Source: Rummeliibacillus stabekisii (GTDB lineage: Bacteria; Bacillota; Bacilli; Bacillales_A; Planococcaceae). Taken from it: a DNA stretch of 64,000 bases. The position numbers were made by a program, and so were the translations under genes. The notes beneath the pieces were generated by a model. It was not told the DNA's origin and did not search any database. It worked only from the letters and a program-made list of their open reading frames with translations. The DNA is taken from the NCBI RefSeq assembly GCF_007988965.1, contig NZ_BJVD01000003.1, positions 62,001-126,000 of the forward strand, in the 5' to 3' direction. Positions within the stretch are counted from its first letter, which is position 1. Every line of letters begins with the position of its first letter. Positions 47,924 through 57,111 of the stretch are shown one piece after another.

Positions 47924-49246
47924 CTAAATGCCAATACCGAAAGAGAATAAGATTACGGCTAATATAACTCCTAATATCGGTAATATAACAGTTAGTGCGC
48001 CAAATGCGGGATAAGCATCTTTGTGAGTTTCTCCACAGATTGAACGAATGGTCGTTACAACATAACCACCTTGCGGAAGCGAATCAAGTGAACCCGAAGA
48101 AATGGCTACTGTTCGATGTAACGCCTCTGGATTGACTCCTAAATCTAAATAATGTGGTGCTAATAACGGTAGTGCAATAGCTTGTCCACCCGATGAAGAA
48201 CCCGTTAAGCCTGCAATAACAGCTACTGCTAGAGCACCACCTACTAGTGGGCTTCCAGGTATATCTGTCATAACCTTTACGGCTGATTCGAAAGCAGGAG
48301 TTGCTTTTACGACACCACCGAAACCGACAACTGCAGCTGTATTTGCAATAGCAATAATAGCTCCCATTGCCCCTTCTCCTACTGCCCCACCAAAATTCCG
48401 GAAAAACTTTCTATTGATAAGATAACTTGCTAATATACCGCCAGTTAATGCGATAATCAAAGCTGACGTTCCTAATGATTTATGGAAAGCAAAAGAAATA
48501 ATCAATACAACAAGTAGTGGGACAATACTTAAAATAGGATTTGGTAAATCTGTCCGAGTTTCTGTAAGTATATCTGTCTCTCTACTAACGAACCGTTCAC
48601 CATTCGCCAAAGCCTTGTTGATCATCTTTTTAAGCCACCAATAACCGAATACCATCATAAACACAGCCACGATAAAACTGACTTCCCATCCTGCATATGG
48701 GGTGGTTCCTAAAAATTGAATTGGAATCCAATTTTGAATCTCTGGTGAACCTGCAGATGTCATAGTAAATGTTGTGGAACCAAAACCTAGAGCCGCTGGA
48801 ATAAAACGCCTTGGCAAATCTGCCTGTTTAAATAGGCTAAGTGCCATAGGGTAAACGGAAAAGGCTACAACAAACAAGCTCACGCCACCGTAGGTTAAAA
48901 CCGCACAAGCAACGACAATGGCCAATGCTGCTTGTTTCATACCTATTTTATTGACAATCCACTGCGAAACACTATCCGCTGCTCCACTATCTTCCATGAC
49001 TTTACCAAATATAGCACCGGTTAAGAACATTAAATACCAAGATGCAATAAAGCCTGTAAAACCTGACATATAATTTGTTAAAAAGTTTGCCCCCTCATTC
49101 TCTGTAAGCTGTGGGAATAGCGGAAGCCCATTTAATAGTCCTACAATCAATGCAGTTATAGGTGCAACAATGAGTAAATTCATACCCTTCATTGTTAAAA
49201 ATATTAATAGTGCCAATCCGCCAAATAATCCAATCATCCCTAACAT
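47924..49246 (-). CDS. GntP-family organic acid:proton symporter
   Basis: 440 residues with about twelve hydrophobic helices. GntP-family features: GMNLLIVAPITALIVGL near the N-terminus, LTGAIFGKVMEDSGAADSVSQWIV, ASYLINRKFF, GLTGSSSGGQAIALPLLAPHYLDLGVNPEALHRTVAISSGSLDSLPQGG. Members carry gluconate, hydroxy acids or related compounds. It lies 62 bases after the HisD-like gene in the same operon, so it probably imports that enzyme's substrate or precursor. Confidence 0.88.
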   Translation of the reverse strand: MLGMIGLFGGLALLIFLTMKGMNLLIVAPITALIVGLLNGLPLFPQLTENEGANFLTNYMSGFTGFIASWYLMFLTGAIFGKVMEDSGAADSVSQWIVNKIGMKQAALAIVVACAVLTYGGVSLFVVAFSVYPMALSLFKQADLPRRFIPAALGFGSTTFTMTSAGSPEIQNWIPIQFLGTTPYAGWEVSFIVAVFMMVFGYWWLKKMINKALANGERFVSRETDILTETRTDLPNPILSIVPLLVVLIISFAFHKSLGTSALIIALTGGILASYLINRKFFRNFGGAVGEGAMGAIIAIANTAAVVGFGGVVKATPAFESAVKVMTDIPGSPLVGGALAVAVIAGLTGSSSGGQAIALPLLAPHYLDLGVNPEALHRTVAISSGSLDSLPQGGYVVTTIRSICGETHKDAYPAFGALTVILPILGVILAVILFSFGIGI

Positions 49247-49308
49247 ATTTTCCCCTCAATTCCCCTTTGTGCTTTTTTGTTTTCACTCACTTTCCGTTAG
49301 GCTTAGTG

Positions 49309-50592
49309 TTAATCATTCTTTTTTCCGTATCTTCTCACACGTAGAAGAGCTTGCTCAGCATGTCCTGCAAAGTTCTCTAACTGACAAAGACGCGCTGCAT
49401 ACTCTCCAATATAAGCACTTGCCTCTTGTGTTACTCTTTGATACGTAACAGTCTTAATGAATTTCCCTACCCATAAACCACCTGTATAACGAGCAGCACC
49501 CTTAGTCGGTAAAGTATGATTTGTTCCGATTACTTTGTCACCATAAGCAACGTTTGTCTCTGGTCCTAAGAACAAGCAACCATAGTTCGTCATATTTTCA
49601 AGGAAGTAATTTGGATCTTCAGTTAATATCTCTACATGCTCAAAAGCAAGACGATCTGCTTCAATTCTAGCTTCCTCAATAGAATCTACTAGAAGAATTT
49701 GACCGTAATCTTCCCAAGATACACGCGCAACATCAGCAGTAGGCAATGTTTTCAACTGACGTTCAATTTCTTTAACAGTTTCTTCAGCTAATACTTCAGA
49801 AGTTGTAATAAGCGCTCCAGGAGAAGTAGGCCCATGCTCACCTTGTCCTAAAAGGTCCGTTGCTATCATTTCTGCATCAGCAGTATGGTCAGCAACCACT
49901 AATGTTTCAGTTGGACCCGCAAATAAGTCAATCCCTACACGACCATACAACTGTCTTTTTGCTTCAGCAACGAAAGCATTCCCCGGTCCAACAATCATGT
50001 CTACTGATTGGATCGTTTCTGTACCAATTGCCATTGCTGCCATTGCTTGAATACCTCCTAGAAGGTAGATTTCATCAGCACCTGCTAAAGACATCGCTGC
50101 AATTGTAGCATACGGAATTTCCCCGTTAATAGGTGGCGTACATGCAATTACACGTTTTACACCTGCTACTTTAGCTGTTAAAACACTCATATGGGCTGAT
50201 GCAACCATTGGGTAGCGACCACCAGGTATGTAACATCCAACGCTGTTAACTGGAATATTTTTGTGACCCAAAATTACACCCGGGATATTTTCTACTTCCA
50301 CATCATGTAAAGAAGCTAATTGTGCTTCTGCAAATTCACGGATATTTTTTTGAGCAAATTTAATATCCTCAATTACATCACTAGGAACTTTGGAAACGAT
50401 TTCATTTATTTGTTCATCAGTTAAACGAAACGATTCAGGAGTCCACTTATCGAATTTTTCCGATAGTTCAAAAACTGCTTGATCTCCTCGTTTTTCTATA
50501 TCTTGAATAGCTTCCGATACAATTTGAGATACCTTCGTGTCATTTATACTTACTTCTTCTTTTGATTTTCCTTTTTTCAGTACTTTAACCAT
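49309..50592 (-). CDS. HisD-family NAD-dependent dehydrogenase, probably catabolic
   Basis: 427 residues. Histidinol dehydrogenase fold with zinc and catalytic residues conserved: [19 protein letters not shown] (Gln and His ligands), FEHVEI (catalytic Glu-His pair), [13 protein letters not shown] (Asp ligand) and [13 protein letters not shown] (C-terminal His ligand). No other his gene is nearby. It is instead paired with a GntP transporter and a LacI regulator, and a palindromic operator lies upstream. HisD paralogues such as sulfopropanediol dehydrogenase (HpsN) occur in catabolic operons, so a polyol-type substrate is more likely than histidinol. Ribosome site AAGGGGAT. Confidence 0.85.
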   Translation of the reverse strand: MVKVLKKGKSKEEVSINDTKVSQIVSEAIQDIEKRGDQAVFELSEKFDKWTPESFRLTDEQINEIVSKVPSDVIEDIKFAQKNIREFAEAQLASLHDVEVENIPGVILGHKNIPVNSVGCYIPGGRYPMVASAHMSVLTAKVAGVKRVIACTPPINGEIPYATIAAMSLAGADEIYLLGGIQAMAAMAIGTETIQSVDMIVGPGNAFVAEAKRQLYGRVGIDLFAGPTETLVVADHTADAEMIATDLLGQGEHGPTSPGALITTSEVLAEETVKEIERQLKTLPTADVARVSWEDYGQILLVDSIEEARIEADRLAFEHVEILTEDPNYFLENMTNYGCLFLGPETNVAYGDKVIGTNHTLPTKGAARYTGGLWVGKFIKTVTYQRVTQEASAYIGEYAARLCQLENFAGHAEQALLRVRRYGKKND

Positions 50593-50620
50593 TTTTATAT
50601 CCCCTTTTGTTTAAAATTCA

Positions 50621-50642
50621 TTTCTGCATACGTATGCAGAAA
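50621..50642. promoter_or_regulatory. 22-bp perfect palindrome, likely LacI-type operator
   Basis: Perfect inverted repeat with half-site TTTCTGCATAC and its complement GTATGCAGAAA, centre CG-containing as in many LacI/GalR operators. It lies 28 bases upstream of the HisD-like start and just downstream of the -10 element, so binding would block transcription. The LacI-family gene at 50834 is the natural partner. Confidence 0.82.
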
Positions 50643-50653
50643 ATATATAAGTA

Positions 50654-50682
50654 AGATTATTCTAAAAACAAATGGTTGTCAA
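50654..50682 (-). promoter_or_regulatory. Promoter of the hisD-like/gntP operon
   Basis: Minus-strand TTGACA (50677-50682), 17-base spacer, TAATCT (50654-50659). The -35 is perfect and the -10 is weak. The palindromic operator begins 11 bases downstream of the -10. Confidence 0.65.
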
Positions 50683-50729
50683 CAAGTATTTATTTTTACT
50701 AGTTTAGCTTCACACTTTAAGCAATTATA

Positions 50730-50796
50730 AAAGCATCCTTCTATTCTAATAAGATCCTCATACAAAACGTGGTATGAAGCCTTTCAAATAGCAAGA
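50730..50796 (-). terminator. Long hairpin terminator after the lacI-family gene
   Basis: Outer AAGCATC/GATGCTT stem with inner CTATT/AATAG and TCATAC/GTATGA pairings, followed on the minus strand by TTTTAT. It separates the regulator gene from the operon it probably controls. Confidence 0.7.
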
Positions 50797-50833
50797 TGCT
50801 TAAGTAAAAAATCCTTTTTACAATTTTCTAGTG

Positions 50834-51820
50834 TTAAGTTGTTTTTCGCAAAATAAGAGATCCGTCAATTTCGAGATTTTTAGCTTCACCTGAATATTCT
50901 TCTAGTTCATTAAGCAAGTATTTTACAGTCTCTTCTACCATTTCTGTAATTGGTTGCTCCCATGTCGTTAGATTGTATGTAGGCCAAGCTGCCATCTCAA
51001 TATTATCAAAGCCAATCACTTTCGTTTCATTTGGAATAGCAATTTGATGATCCTTTAATGCATCTACTACTCCTAATGCCATAATGTCATTAGCCACAAA
51101 AAACGCATCTGGTAATTGCTTTTCTTCAATAATTTCACAGGCTATGTTATACCCGCCTTCATACGTATAATCAGAACTGTACTTCTGATAGTGTACTTTA
51201 CTTCCCTGTAACATAGCACTAAATCCTCTTTCACGTTCTCTACTTGTAGATGTATTTTCATTCCCTGAAATATAAATCATTTTTGTACAACCTATACTTA
51301 AAAGATATTCAGCAATCCTTTTACTTGCCTCATAGTTGTTGCAGCATACTGAATAAAATTTATTATTATCTATTTTTCGATTAAATAGTACTAAAGGTAT
51401 TTGATACTTGATGAAATCTTCTGTAACCGACAAAGAAAGAGAGGCATCGGTAATAACTACACCCGCCACGTTATAATTAAATAATATTTCAATATCTTCT
51501 TTTTGAATTTCATCATTATTGGTATAAACAAATAGTACACTGTAGCCATGTTTTTTTAGGGAAGTTGTAAATAATTTCAACACTTGCGGATAGAAAGGAT
51601 TTTGAACGCCTTTCATCACTAATCCAATTATTTTGGATTGGTTTGTAATCAAACTTCGTGCAAATTCATTTGGTCTATAGCCAAGTTCTTCTGCTGCTGC
51701 TAAAACCTTTTCTTTAGTTTTTGCAGATACTGACGCACCTTCAAAATAAACTCTTGATACTGAAGATTGTGAAACACCAGCCAACTTTGCTACATCCTTG
51801 GCAGTAACTCCTTGTTTCAT
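50834..51820 (-). CDS. LacI-family transcriptional regulator
   Basis: DNA-binding repressor with an N-terminal LacI helix-turn-helix (TAKDVAKLAGVSQSSVSRV ... KVLAAAEELGYRPNEFARSL) and a periplasmic-binding-like sensor domain (IIGLVMKGVQNPFYPQVL, GVVITDASLSL, FFVANDIMALGVVDAL, IGFDNIEMAAWPTYNLTTWEQP). 328 residues from the ATG at 51820; in-frame ATGs at 51829 and 51853 are alternatives, and the true start is uncertain. It lies just upstream of the HisD-like/GntP operon in the same orientation and probably represses it through the palindrome at 50621. Confidence 0.9.
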   Translation of the reverse strand: MKQGVTAKDVAKLAGVSQSSVSRVYFEGASVSAKTKEKVLAAAEELGYRPNEFARSLITNQSKIIGLVMKGVQNPFYPQVLKLFTTSLKKHGYSVLFVYTNNDEIQKEDIEILFNYNVAGVVITDASLSLSVTEDFIKYQIPLVLFNRKIDNNKFYSVCCNNYEASKRIAEYLLSIGCTKMIYISGNENTSTSRERERGFSAMLQGSKVHYQKYSSDYTYEGGYNIACEIIEEKQLPDAFFVANDIMALGVVDALKDHQIAIPNETKVIGFDNIEMAAWPTYNLTTWEQPITEMVEETVKYLLNELEEYSGEAKNLEIDGSLILRKTT

Positions 51821-51853
51821 GATGTACATAACCTCTTTCAATCCAAATTTCAT

Positions 51854-52312
51854 CTCATCAAATTAGCGTAAGCTGAATATATCTATTGCACTGACCCATA
51901 GATAAATTATTCTCATAAACAAACTACCTTAGAAGTTGGGTGGAAAGCAAGACCTAAATAATCTATTTACATACAGTTTTTAGGGAAGCAGTATTTTCCC
52001 TCATATGTCGGACAGGTTTTAATAGTGTTGGGTAGCTCTGGCACTATCATATCTTACTAGCTATCCTTCTCAGCAGATAAAAGCTTAAAAAACAAATCAT
52101 TCTAGCAGCAGGATGGGTTATCGGTGGTAAGGGATATTGATATATTTGTATGTTTTCTAATTGATTCTTCAAAAATAAAAATGCTTAAATCTTTTATAAG
52201 AAAAGATTTGAAGCATTTTATGTTTCATAAATTTATTACGTCTCTGGAGTATTCATTAAATACTACTAGGATATTGATTCTACAATTGTTTTTGGGTTCA
52301 CCGTGTATAAAA
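51854..52312. other. 459-bp AT-rich gap with a long hairpin
   Basis: Contains the lacI promoter region and a long hairpin (AAAATGCTT ... AAGCATTTT, 52172-52219) that can terminate the HAD gene (minus). Short open frames here have no ribosome site or recognisable family. A minus-strand stretch encoding CPTYEGKYCFPKNC near 52000 may be a gene remnant but cannot be identified. Confidence 0.5.
52172..52219 (-). terminator. Hairpin terminator after HAD phosphatase gene
   Basis: AAAATGCTTaAATCTTTT (52177-52195) pairs with AAAAGATTTGAAGCATTTT (52201-52219), then TATTTTTG on the minus strand. Confidence 0.7.
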
Positions 52313-52975
52313 TTAGCTATCAATTGACATTAACTTCGTTAAATTGTATAAATCCCTTACTTCAAGAGCAAAAAAGCTCGGCTTTTCTTTTAGCAATTGT
52401 TCCTTAGAATGACTTCCCCAATTCACTGCTACTGTTTCACAACCTGCAGCTTTTCCCATTTGTATATCAAAAATTGCATCACCAACCATTACACATTCTG
52501 TAACTTTTAACGAATATCGTTCTACAATCTTTAAGATACCATCTGGATGTGGTTTATAATGCTCTACTTGATCGGACCCAATCCAATCTGTAAAAAAACG
52601 ATCCATCTCTAGCTTTTGTAAGTTTCGATGTAACACATCTGTCTTTTTACTTGATACAACAAATAATAATAAGCCTTTCTTATGGAATGTGCTCAATACC
52701 TCATTTAAATGTGGAAAGGCTGAAATAGTTTGTTCCTCTAAGGTTTTATAAGATAGGCGAAAAAGTTGTAATAGCTTTGCAAATTGCTCATCGTTTAATG
52801 TATGATTGGTCATTTCATGAAACGACTGTTCAATGGGAATACCCATATAATAATCGATTTCTTTTTTGGTCGGAATGGGCAAATCACATTCTTTAAACGC
52901 CTTCTGTGTAGCTAGCAATCCACATTCACCCGAATCCGCTAATGTACCATCAAAATCAAAAATAATTGCTTTCAT
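52313..52975 (-). CDS. HAD-superfamily phosphatase (Gph/PpaX-like)
   Basis: 220 residues. HAD motif I FDFDGTLADSGECG (about 6-19), motif II LFVVSSKKTDVL, motif III/IV HPDGILKIVERY ... CVMVGDAIFDIQMGKAAGCETVAVNWG. The helical cap inserted after motif I puts it among the phosphoglycolate phosphatase/pyrophosphatase-like enzymes; the substrate is unknown. AGGAGCT ribosome site before the ATG. Intact and of normal size. Confidence 0.88.
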   Translation of the reverse strand: MKAIIFDFDGTLADSGECGLLATQKAFKECDLPIPTKKEIDYYMGIPIEQSFHEMTNHTLNDEQFAKLLQLFRLSYKTLEEQTISAFPHLNEVLSTFHKKGLLLFVVSSKKTDVLHRNLQKLEMDRFFTDWIGSDQVEHYKPHPDGILKIVERYSLKVTECVMVGDAIFDIQMGKAAGCETVAVNWGSHSKEQLLKEKPSFFALEVRDLYNLTKLMSIDS

Positions 52976-53076
52976 ATTATTCAGCTCCTACTACAGTTCA
53001 TATATTTCTTTGTCATTTTAATAATTGCTTAGATTTTATAATTTCAATTATGTATTCCTTAAGTTATAATTGCCAC

Positions 53077-53322
53077 TTAGCTACGTAACCATTCAATTAC
53101 ACCAAACCCAACTAGAAAAATAAGAAGTAAGCCCATACTAATAATAACTATCTTATAAAACCAATAATCCACGTATTTTTCTATACATGTTGGAAGTAAA
53201 CCAATTTTGCCCTTATCCAATTCTTTGAAACCTTTATAAATCCAATCAAAGCGAAATAAACCAATCCATATAAGTAAAAAGCCAACAATTAAAAGAAAAG
53301 TACCAGCTAAAACATCAGTCAC
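53077..53322 (-). CDS. Small two-helix membrane protein, unknown
   Basis: 81 residues with two membrane helices (about 5-22 and 57-77) joined by a soluble loop containing WIYKGFKELDKGKIGLLPTCIEKYVDYWFYK. The ribosome site is weak. No family recognised. It lies between the HAD gene and the integrase remnant. Confidence 0.6.
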   Translation of the reverse strand: MTDVLAGTFLLIVGFLLIWIGLFRFDWIYKGFKELDKGKIGLLPTCIEKYVDYWFYKIVIISMGLLLIFLVGFGVIEWLRS

Positions 53323-53521
53323 TTATACTGCCCCCACCATTTATTCATTCTTTTAATTGATTATAGCAAAATTAAGTATGTCATCAAAAAAGGCGGATAA
53401 CTGCCAAGGTATTGACTACAATTGTCTTTATAACTATGGATTTAATCTCTCTCGAATAACCTCGATGTCTATTAATCTTGCACCCGTCTTACTTTCCAAT
53501 TCAATCTTTTCCACTAGCGAG

Positions 53522-53699
53522 GATTCGGCTGTTTCTGTTTATCTGCAAAAATACCGTTTAAACCAACAGACTCATGCCATTTCGCTTTTTAGACAATAAA
53601 AAAACTTCTGTCGATTAAGACGAGAAGTCGAGTATTTACGGTTATTTGACCGTCACTTTGACCGATTACTTAATCGCCAAGAGGCTTTGTTATAACATG
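53522..53699 (-). pseudogene. Remnant copy of a tyrosine-recombinase 5' end (copy B)
   Basis: About 178 bp closely resembling 62023-62205 in the same orientation. It includes the upstream region (two CGGTCAAA direct repeats, the imperfect palindrome around TCGATTAAGAC) and the first codons LSKKRNGM. A frameshift follows, after which only scattered matches to the other copy (IFADKQKQPNP) can be read. Open frames on the plus strand here (53357-53599 and the start of 53646-53864) run across this remnant and are not genes. Confidence 0.75.
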
Positions 53700-53867
53700 T
53701 GTCTTTTCCAATTTAATTTCTCCCTTGAATTTTCTAATGTAGGCGTACATTTCTCTCCCGCTGCTTGGGCTTCAATTGATATCACCACTTCGACTTTAAA
53801 GGAACTTCGTGAGGGTGATTCTTCAAAATTCATCTCAATCTTTGAGGAACTACTCGATGAATAAATC
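53700..53867 (+). other. Possible coding remnant
   Basis: The plus strand reads FSPAAWASIDITTSTLKELREGDSSKFISIFEELLDE before a stop at about 53864. This looks like the C-terminal end of a protein, but it has no start or ribosome site of its own because the upstream part is the recombinase remnant. Not recognised. Confidence 0.25.
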
Positions 53868-53910
53868 AGTGTAAAAGTAGCTCCTTTCCCTTTCGGATTC
53901 TTTCCATTTT

Positions 53911-53958
53911 TTTAAAAACTAAAATTGCTTCAAACCTTATTATATCAAGGCTTGAAGC
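53911..53958 (-). terminator. Terminator after methyltransferase gene
   Basis: GCTTCAAACCTT (53927-53938) pairs with AAGGCTTGAAGC (53947-53958), followed on the minus strand by AATTTTAGTTTTTT. Confidence 0.85.
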
Positions 53959-53987
53959 ATATCAATATTAGTTCAAACTTTTGCTAT

Positions 53988-54752
53988 TTATTTAAAAGCT
54001 GAAATAGTGAACTCCCAAGGTATATTCTCATTTTCCCAACCTCTATGTTCATCAAACTTCCTTAACTTAAAACCTGTTTTAATGACAGAATTTATTATTT
54101 CACTCAGTGTAAATAATCTAATTGAAACATTAGGAAACTCATTTTGTTCATTCTCATCAAAATGATTTTTATAAGCTATATCTCCATTATGCAATTCCTT
54201 ATTAAAGTAATTCAGTTGAATTTGATATTCACTATCATTTAAAGGGTTTTTAACTATGCACCTTCTTAATGGGTGGAAGTCACTTAATAATATTTCTCCA
54301 CCCTGCTTTAGCAAAGTAAAGAGAATAGACATAAACTTATCAATATCATTAAAGTAATGCAAAATTCCTCCCTCTAAATAAAGCATGTCAAAAGAATTTT
54401 CATACTTAACTAAATCAATGTCATAAATATCCGTAACAATATATTCAATATAGGTATTTGCATTTTCTGCTAGTTCAAGAGCATATCTTTTATTTTCTTC
54501 TGATATATCAAACACAGTGACTACAGCACCTATTATCGCTAACGGAACTGCTTTCCTGCCATTTGATCCACACAAATTGGCTATCTTTTTTCCTTTGATG
54601 TTTCGAAAGAACTCTATATGTTTTTTAAGTTGTAATTCAGGATTTTCTAAAATTATCTTTGCTTTAGTTTCAGGTGTTCCATCTCTTTTATTCCAAAATT
54701 CATATGCTCTGTACTCCCAAGCTTTTTTATTTTGGGAACTCTGCTCATTCAT
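53988..54752 (-). CDS. Class I SAM-dependent methyltransferase
   Basis: 254 residues. SAM-binding region KKIANLCGSNGRKAVPLAIIGAVVTVFDISEENKRYA (about 54-90), the acidic post-motif II ... IEYIVTDIYD, and motif IV FDMLYLEGGILHYFNDIDKF. Substrate unknown. GGAGG ribosome site before the ATG. Intact, unlike the methyltransferase pseudogene at 47 kb, to which it is not closely similar. Confidence 0.85.
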   Translation of the reverse strand: MNEQSSQNKKAWEYRAYEFWNKRDGTPETKAKIILENPELQLKKHIEFFRNIKGKKIANLCGSNGRKAVPLAIIGAVVTVFDISEENKRYALELAENANTYIEYIVTDIYDIDLVKYENSFDMLYLEGGILHYFNDIDKFMSILFTLLKQGGEILLSDFHPLRRCIVKNPLNDSEYQIQLNYFNKELHNGDIAYKNHFDENEQNEFPNVSIRLFTLSEIINSVIKTGFKLRKFDEHRGWENENIPWEFTISAFK

Positions 54753-54947
54753 TTTATTACCTCCACAAAAATGTTTTGATAACCTTTAATTGTTCTTTAT
54801 TTTTTCGAATATTCCTGCTACAACAAAAATATAAAGTATTATTTGTCTTAAAAAGTTTATCAAATGCATAGCCTATAACTTTTTATATAACATTAAAATC
54901 GCAATTCTTCACACTTTCTCTTTCAATGTAAGAAAAAACTACCCTAT

Positions 54948-55979
54948 TTATTTTAAAAATGTATCGCACATCCATTTATAAAATTTTCCCTTCTCTTCAT
55001 ATTGTGGATAATGCGCTGATTGCTCAAAAGTAATAAATTCTTTCTTGTTGGCTTCAATCATATTAAAATATTTTTTCGCCTCATTTGTTGTAGTCATATA
55101 ATCATATTTGCCCATAATAAAATAAACCGGCAATTCAAGTTTCGTTACGTTAGTAGGTAATGAATTTTTTAATATGTCCTCTAACAAAGACTTCTGAGAA
55201 TAGGCCAACCCACGATTATAACGGATTAGGTCTAATAAGTTATACTCACTACTGAGTAATATACCTAAGTTATCTCCATCGGGGTTTTCAATGAGTCTGA
55301 CACTTCCGCCATATTTAATAACATAATTCCGCGGGGTAAACATCTCGCCATTTTTAATTTTTTCAGTTAACCCTTGTAAATATATTACATCATCCGTATT
55401 ACCAGCTGTTTCAGCCTGCTTGATAACGTAGTTTAAGCTTTCAATCTCGCTTTCTACTTGATTACTCATTTGTCCAATACCAACATATGCTTCATACTTC
55501 TCAGGTGCTTTATGAGCAGCCTGCGTGCCAATATATGTACCATAAGAATGACCAATTAGTATTACTTTTTCTTTGTCGAGCCGTTCTGATATATAATCCG
55601 TCAAAGCCATTAAGTCATCCACTAGTATGTCTGACGAAAGATTAGAATAGTCCTCAAAAAAATGATAGGATTTTCCACTTGCTCGCTGATCATAATTAAC
55701 AACCGTAAATTTAGTTTCCAGTAAGTCTTGGTAGTTTTCTGCATATGGTATTTCCGAGCATCCAGGTCCTCCATGTACAAAAATAATAACAGGATTATCC
55801 TTATCAGTGCCACGTATCATTATTTCATGATTACTTCCATTTATCTCTACTTGTTCTAATGCACTTATACTGTTATCACCTTTTATATGCGAAGTCCAAG
55901 TAGGGCAAAAAAGTGCTATGATTAGCCCTATTAAAATAATGACTCCAATATATTTTATTAGCTTCTTTATGATTTTCAT
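54948..55979 (-). CDS. Membrane-anchored alpha/beta hydrolase (prolyl aminopeptidase-like)
   Basis: 343 residues. One N-terminal membrane helix (about 8-26), then an alpha/beta-hydrolase fold: oxyanion motif FVHGGPGCSEI, the conserved NYDQRASGKSY, nucleophile elbow GHSYGTYIG (Ser), and a late His in EQSAHYPQYEE. The HGGPG plus DQRGxGxS pattern is typical of the proline iminopeptidase family, but the substrate is unknown. Tandem operator-like repeats lie 75-107 bases upstream of the start, so it is probably regulated by a dimeric repressor. Confidence 0.85.
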   Translation of the reverse strand: MKIIKKLIKYIGVIILIGLIIALFCPTWTSHIKGDNSISALEQVEINGSNHEIMIRGTDKDNPVIIFVHGGPGCSEIPYAENYQDLLETKFTVVNYDQRASGKSYHFFEDYSNLSSDILVDDLMALTDYISERLDKEKVILIGHSYGTYIGTQAAHKAPEKYEAYVGIGQMSNQVESEIESLNYVIKQAETAGNTDDVIYLQGLTEKIKNGEMFTPRNYVIKYGGSVRLIENPDGDNLGILLSSEYNLLDLIRYNRGLAYSQKSLLEDILKNSLPTNVTKLELPVYFIMGKYDYMTTTNEAKKYFNMIEANKKEFITFEQSAHYPQYEEKGKFYKWMCDTFLK

Positions 55980-56054
55980 CTGTTCTTCCCTTTCTTACAT
56001 TTTTCGTAAGTTGAATTATCGAATCTTTATTTACGTCTGCTCTAACTTCATCAA

Positions 56055-56086
56055 AAATACATACTGTATTAAATACATACTGTATT
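56055..56086. repeat. Tandem 16-bp repeat, palindromic operator-like
   Basis: Two perfect consecutive copies of AAATACATACTGTATT (56055-56070 and 56071-56086). Each contains the palindrome AATACA-TAC-TGTATT, the layout expected for two adjacent dimeric repressor sites. They lie upstream of the alpha/beta hydrolase gene. Partner regulator not identified. Confidence 0.7.
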
Positions 56087-56383
56087 GATTTGAGCATGTT
56101 TTTTGACCTCTATTATTAATTTCATTTCCAGACGTGTTGATTAACTGATTTTTACCATTTCCAAAAAAGTAGGAAGATGATTCCCCTTATAAACATGCTT
56201 GTTTCATTTCATATTTCTACTCTACAGATACAAGGTCATATACTGTAGTGTCAATAAGTCATTAATAAGTCATCACTATTTTGAAAAAACGACCAATTAC
56301 GACGATTGGCTATAATCTATTAGGCGATCCATGTAAATGGTGGACCTCCTTATGAATTTCCCATGAAGTTCAAGTTAGTTGCA

Positions 56384-56432
56384 ATAAAAAAAGAGTGAAG
56401 ACAAAGTTAATTTCACTTTGTCCACACTCTCT
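56384..56432 (-). terminator. Terminator of the two-component operon
   Basis: AGAGTG ... CACTCT outer stem with ACAAAGT/ACTTTGT inner stem, followed on the minus strand by seven T, just after the response regulator gene. Confidence 0.88.
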
Positions 56433-56436
56433 TACT

Positions 56437-57111
56437 TCAATGTTTATAATCTTCTATAAGACTCTCTTCCATTGCTTTCATAATAGCTGAAGATCTGTTT
56501 TTAACATTTAATTTCGAATAAATGTTAGAGATATAATTTTTCACAGTTCCTACTGTAAGAAACATCTTTTCAGAAATTTCTTTATTAGATAATCTTTGAG
56601 TTAAACATTTTAATACTTTTAATTCTTGATTATTTAAATCATATGGGTTTTTCATAGAATTATGGTCGAGTTGTTCCGAGTGTTCGTTTTTAGTTAATTG
56701 TATCTGGCCAAACACTTCTTTTGCTAATTGTTGAGGAATGAGAGAACCTCCATCATACACCATTTTAATTCCCTGAACTAAAAATTCAGGATCAACAGCC
56801 TTTAATATGTAGCCCTCTGCACCAGCATGTAAGGCATTCAAAACGTGTGAAACATCTTGAAATGTAGTAAGTATAATAATTTTTATATTGGGCCATCGTT
56901 TTTTAATTTCTTCTGTCGCTTTTACACCATCCATCACCGGCATTTGTATATCCATTAGAAGAATATCAATATTTTCCATTTCACATAAAGCAATGGCCTT
57001 CTCTCCATTTTCCGCAGTTCCAATAATCTCAATGTCAGAAATGCTTTCTATCACAATTTTTAAGCTCTTTCTTAAAATCTCTTGATCTTCGACGATTACC
57101 GCTTTTATCAT
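56437..57111 (-). CDS. NarL/LuxR-family response regulator
   Basis: 224 residues from the ATG at 57111, which overlaps the kinase stop by 4 bases and has AAAGGAAG upstream. The receiver domain (about 1-120) has the phosphoacceptor Asp in DILLMDIQMPVMDG, a Thr in ILTTFQDV and a Lys in YILKAVDPE. The C-terminal LuxR helix-turn-helix reads LNNQELKVLKCLTQRLSNKEISEKMFLTVGTVKNYISNIYSKL. Paired with the kinase upstream; targets unknown. Confidence 0.93.
   Translation of the reverse strand: MIKAVIVEDQEILRKSLKIVIESISDIEIIGTAENGEKAIALCEMENIDILLMDIQMPVMDGVKATEEIKKRWPNIKIIILTTFQDVSHVLNALHAGAEGYILKAVDPEFLVQGIKMVYDGGSLIPQQLAKEVFGQIQLTKNEHSEQLDHNSMKNPYDLNNQELKVLKCLTQRLSNKEISEKMFLTVGTVKNYISNIYSKLNVKNRSSAIMKAMEESLIEDYKH

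Larger units (their letters stand above)
55980..56436. other. 457-bp gap with tandem operator-like repeat and a terminator
   Basis: It contains the tandem 16-bp repeat at 56055-56086, a short direct repeat AATAAGTCAT (two copies near 56265), and the terminator at 56384-56432. No gene is supported; an open frame at 55876-56097 is a shadow. Confidence 0.6.

Noticed and set aside
49309-50592. Histidine biosynthesis gene hisD
   Set aside because: The fold and ligands match, but no other his genes are nearby and the context (LacI regulator, GntP transporter) is catabolic.
52124-52327. Plus-strand 67-aa open frame
   Set aside because: It covers the terminator hairpin of the HAD gene, overlaps that gene's 3' end, and has no ribosome site.
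53357-53599. Plus-strand 80-aa open frame
   Set aside because: It runs antisense through the recombinase remnant and has no ribosome site or protein-like composition.
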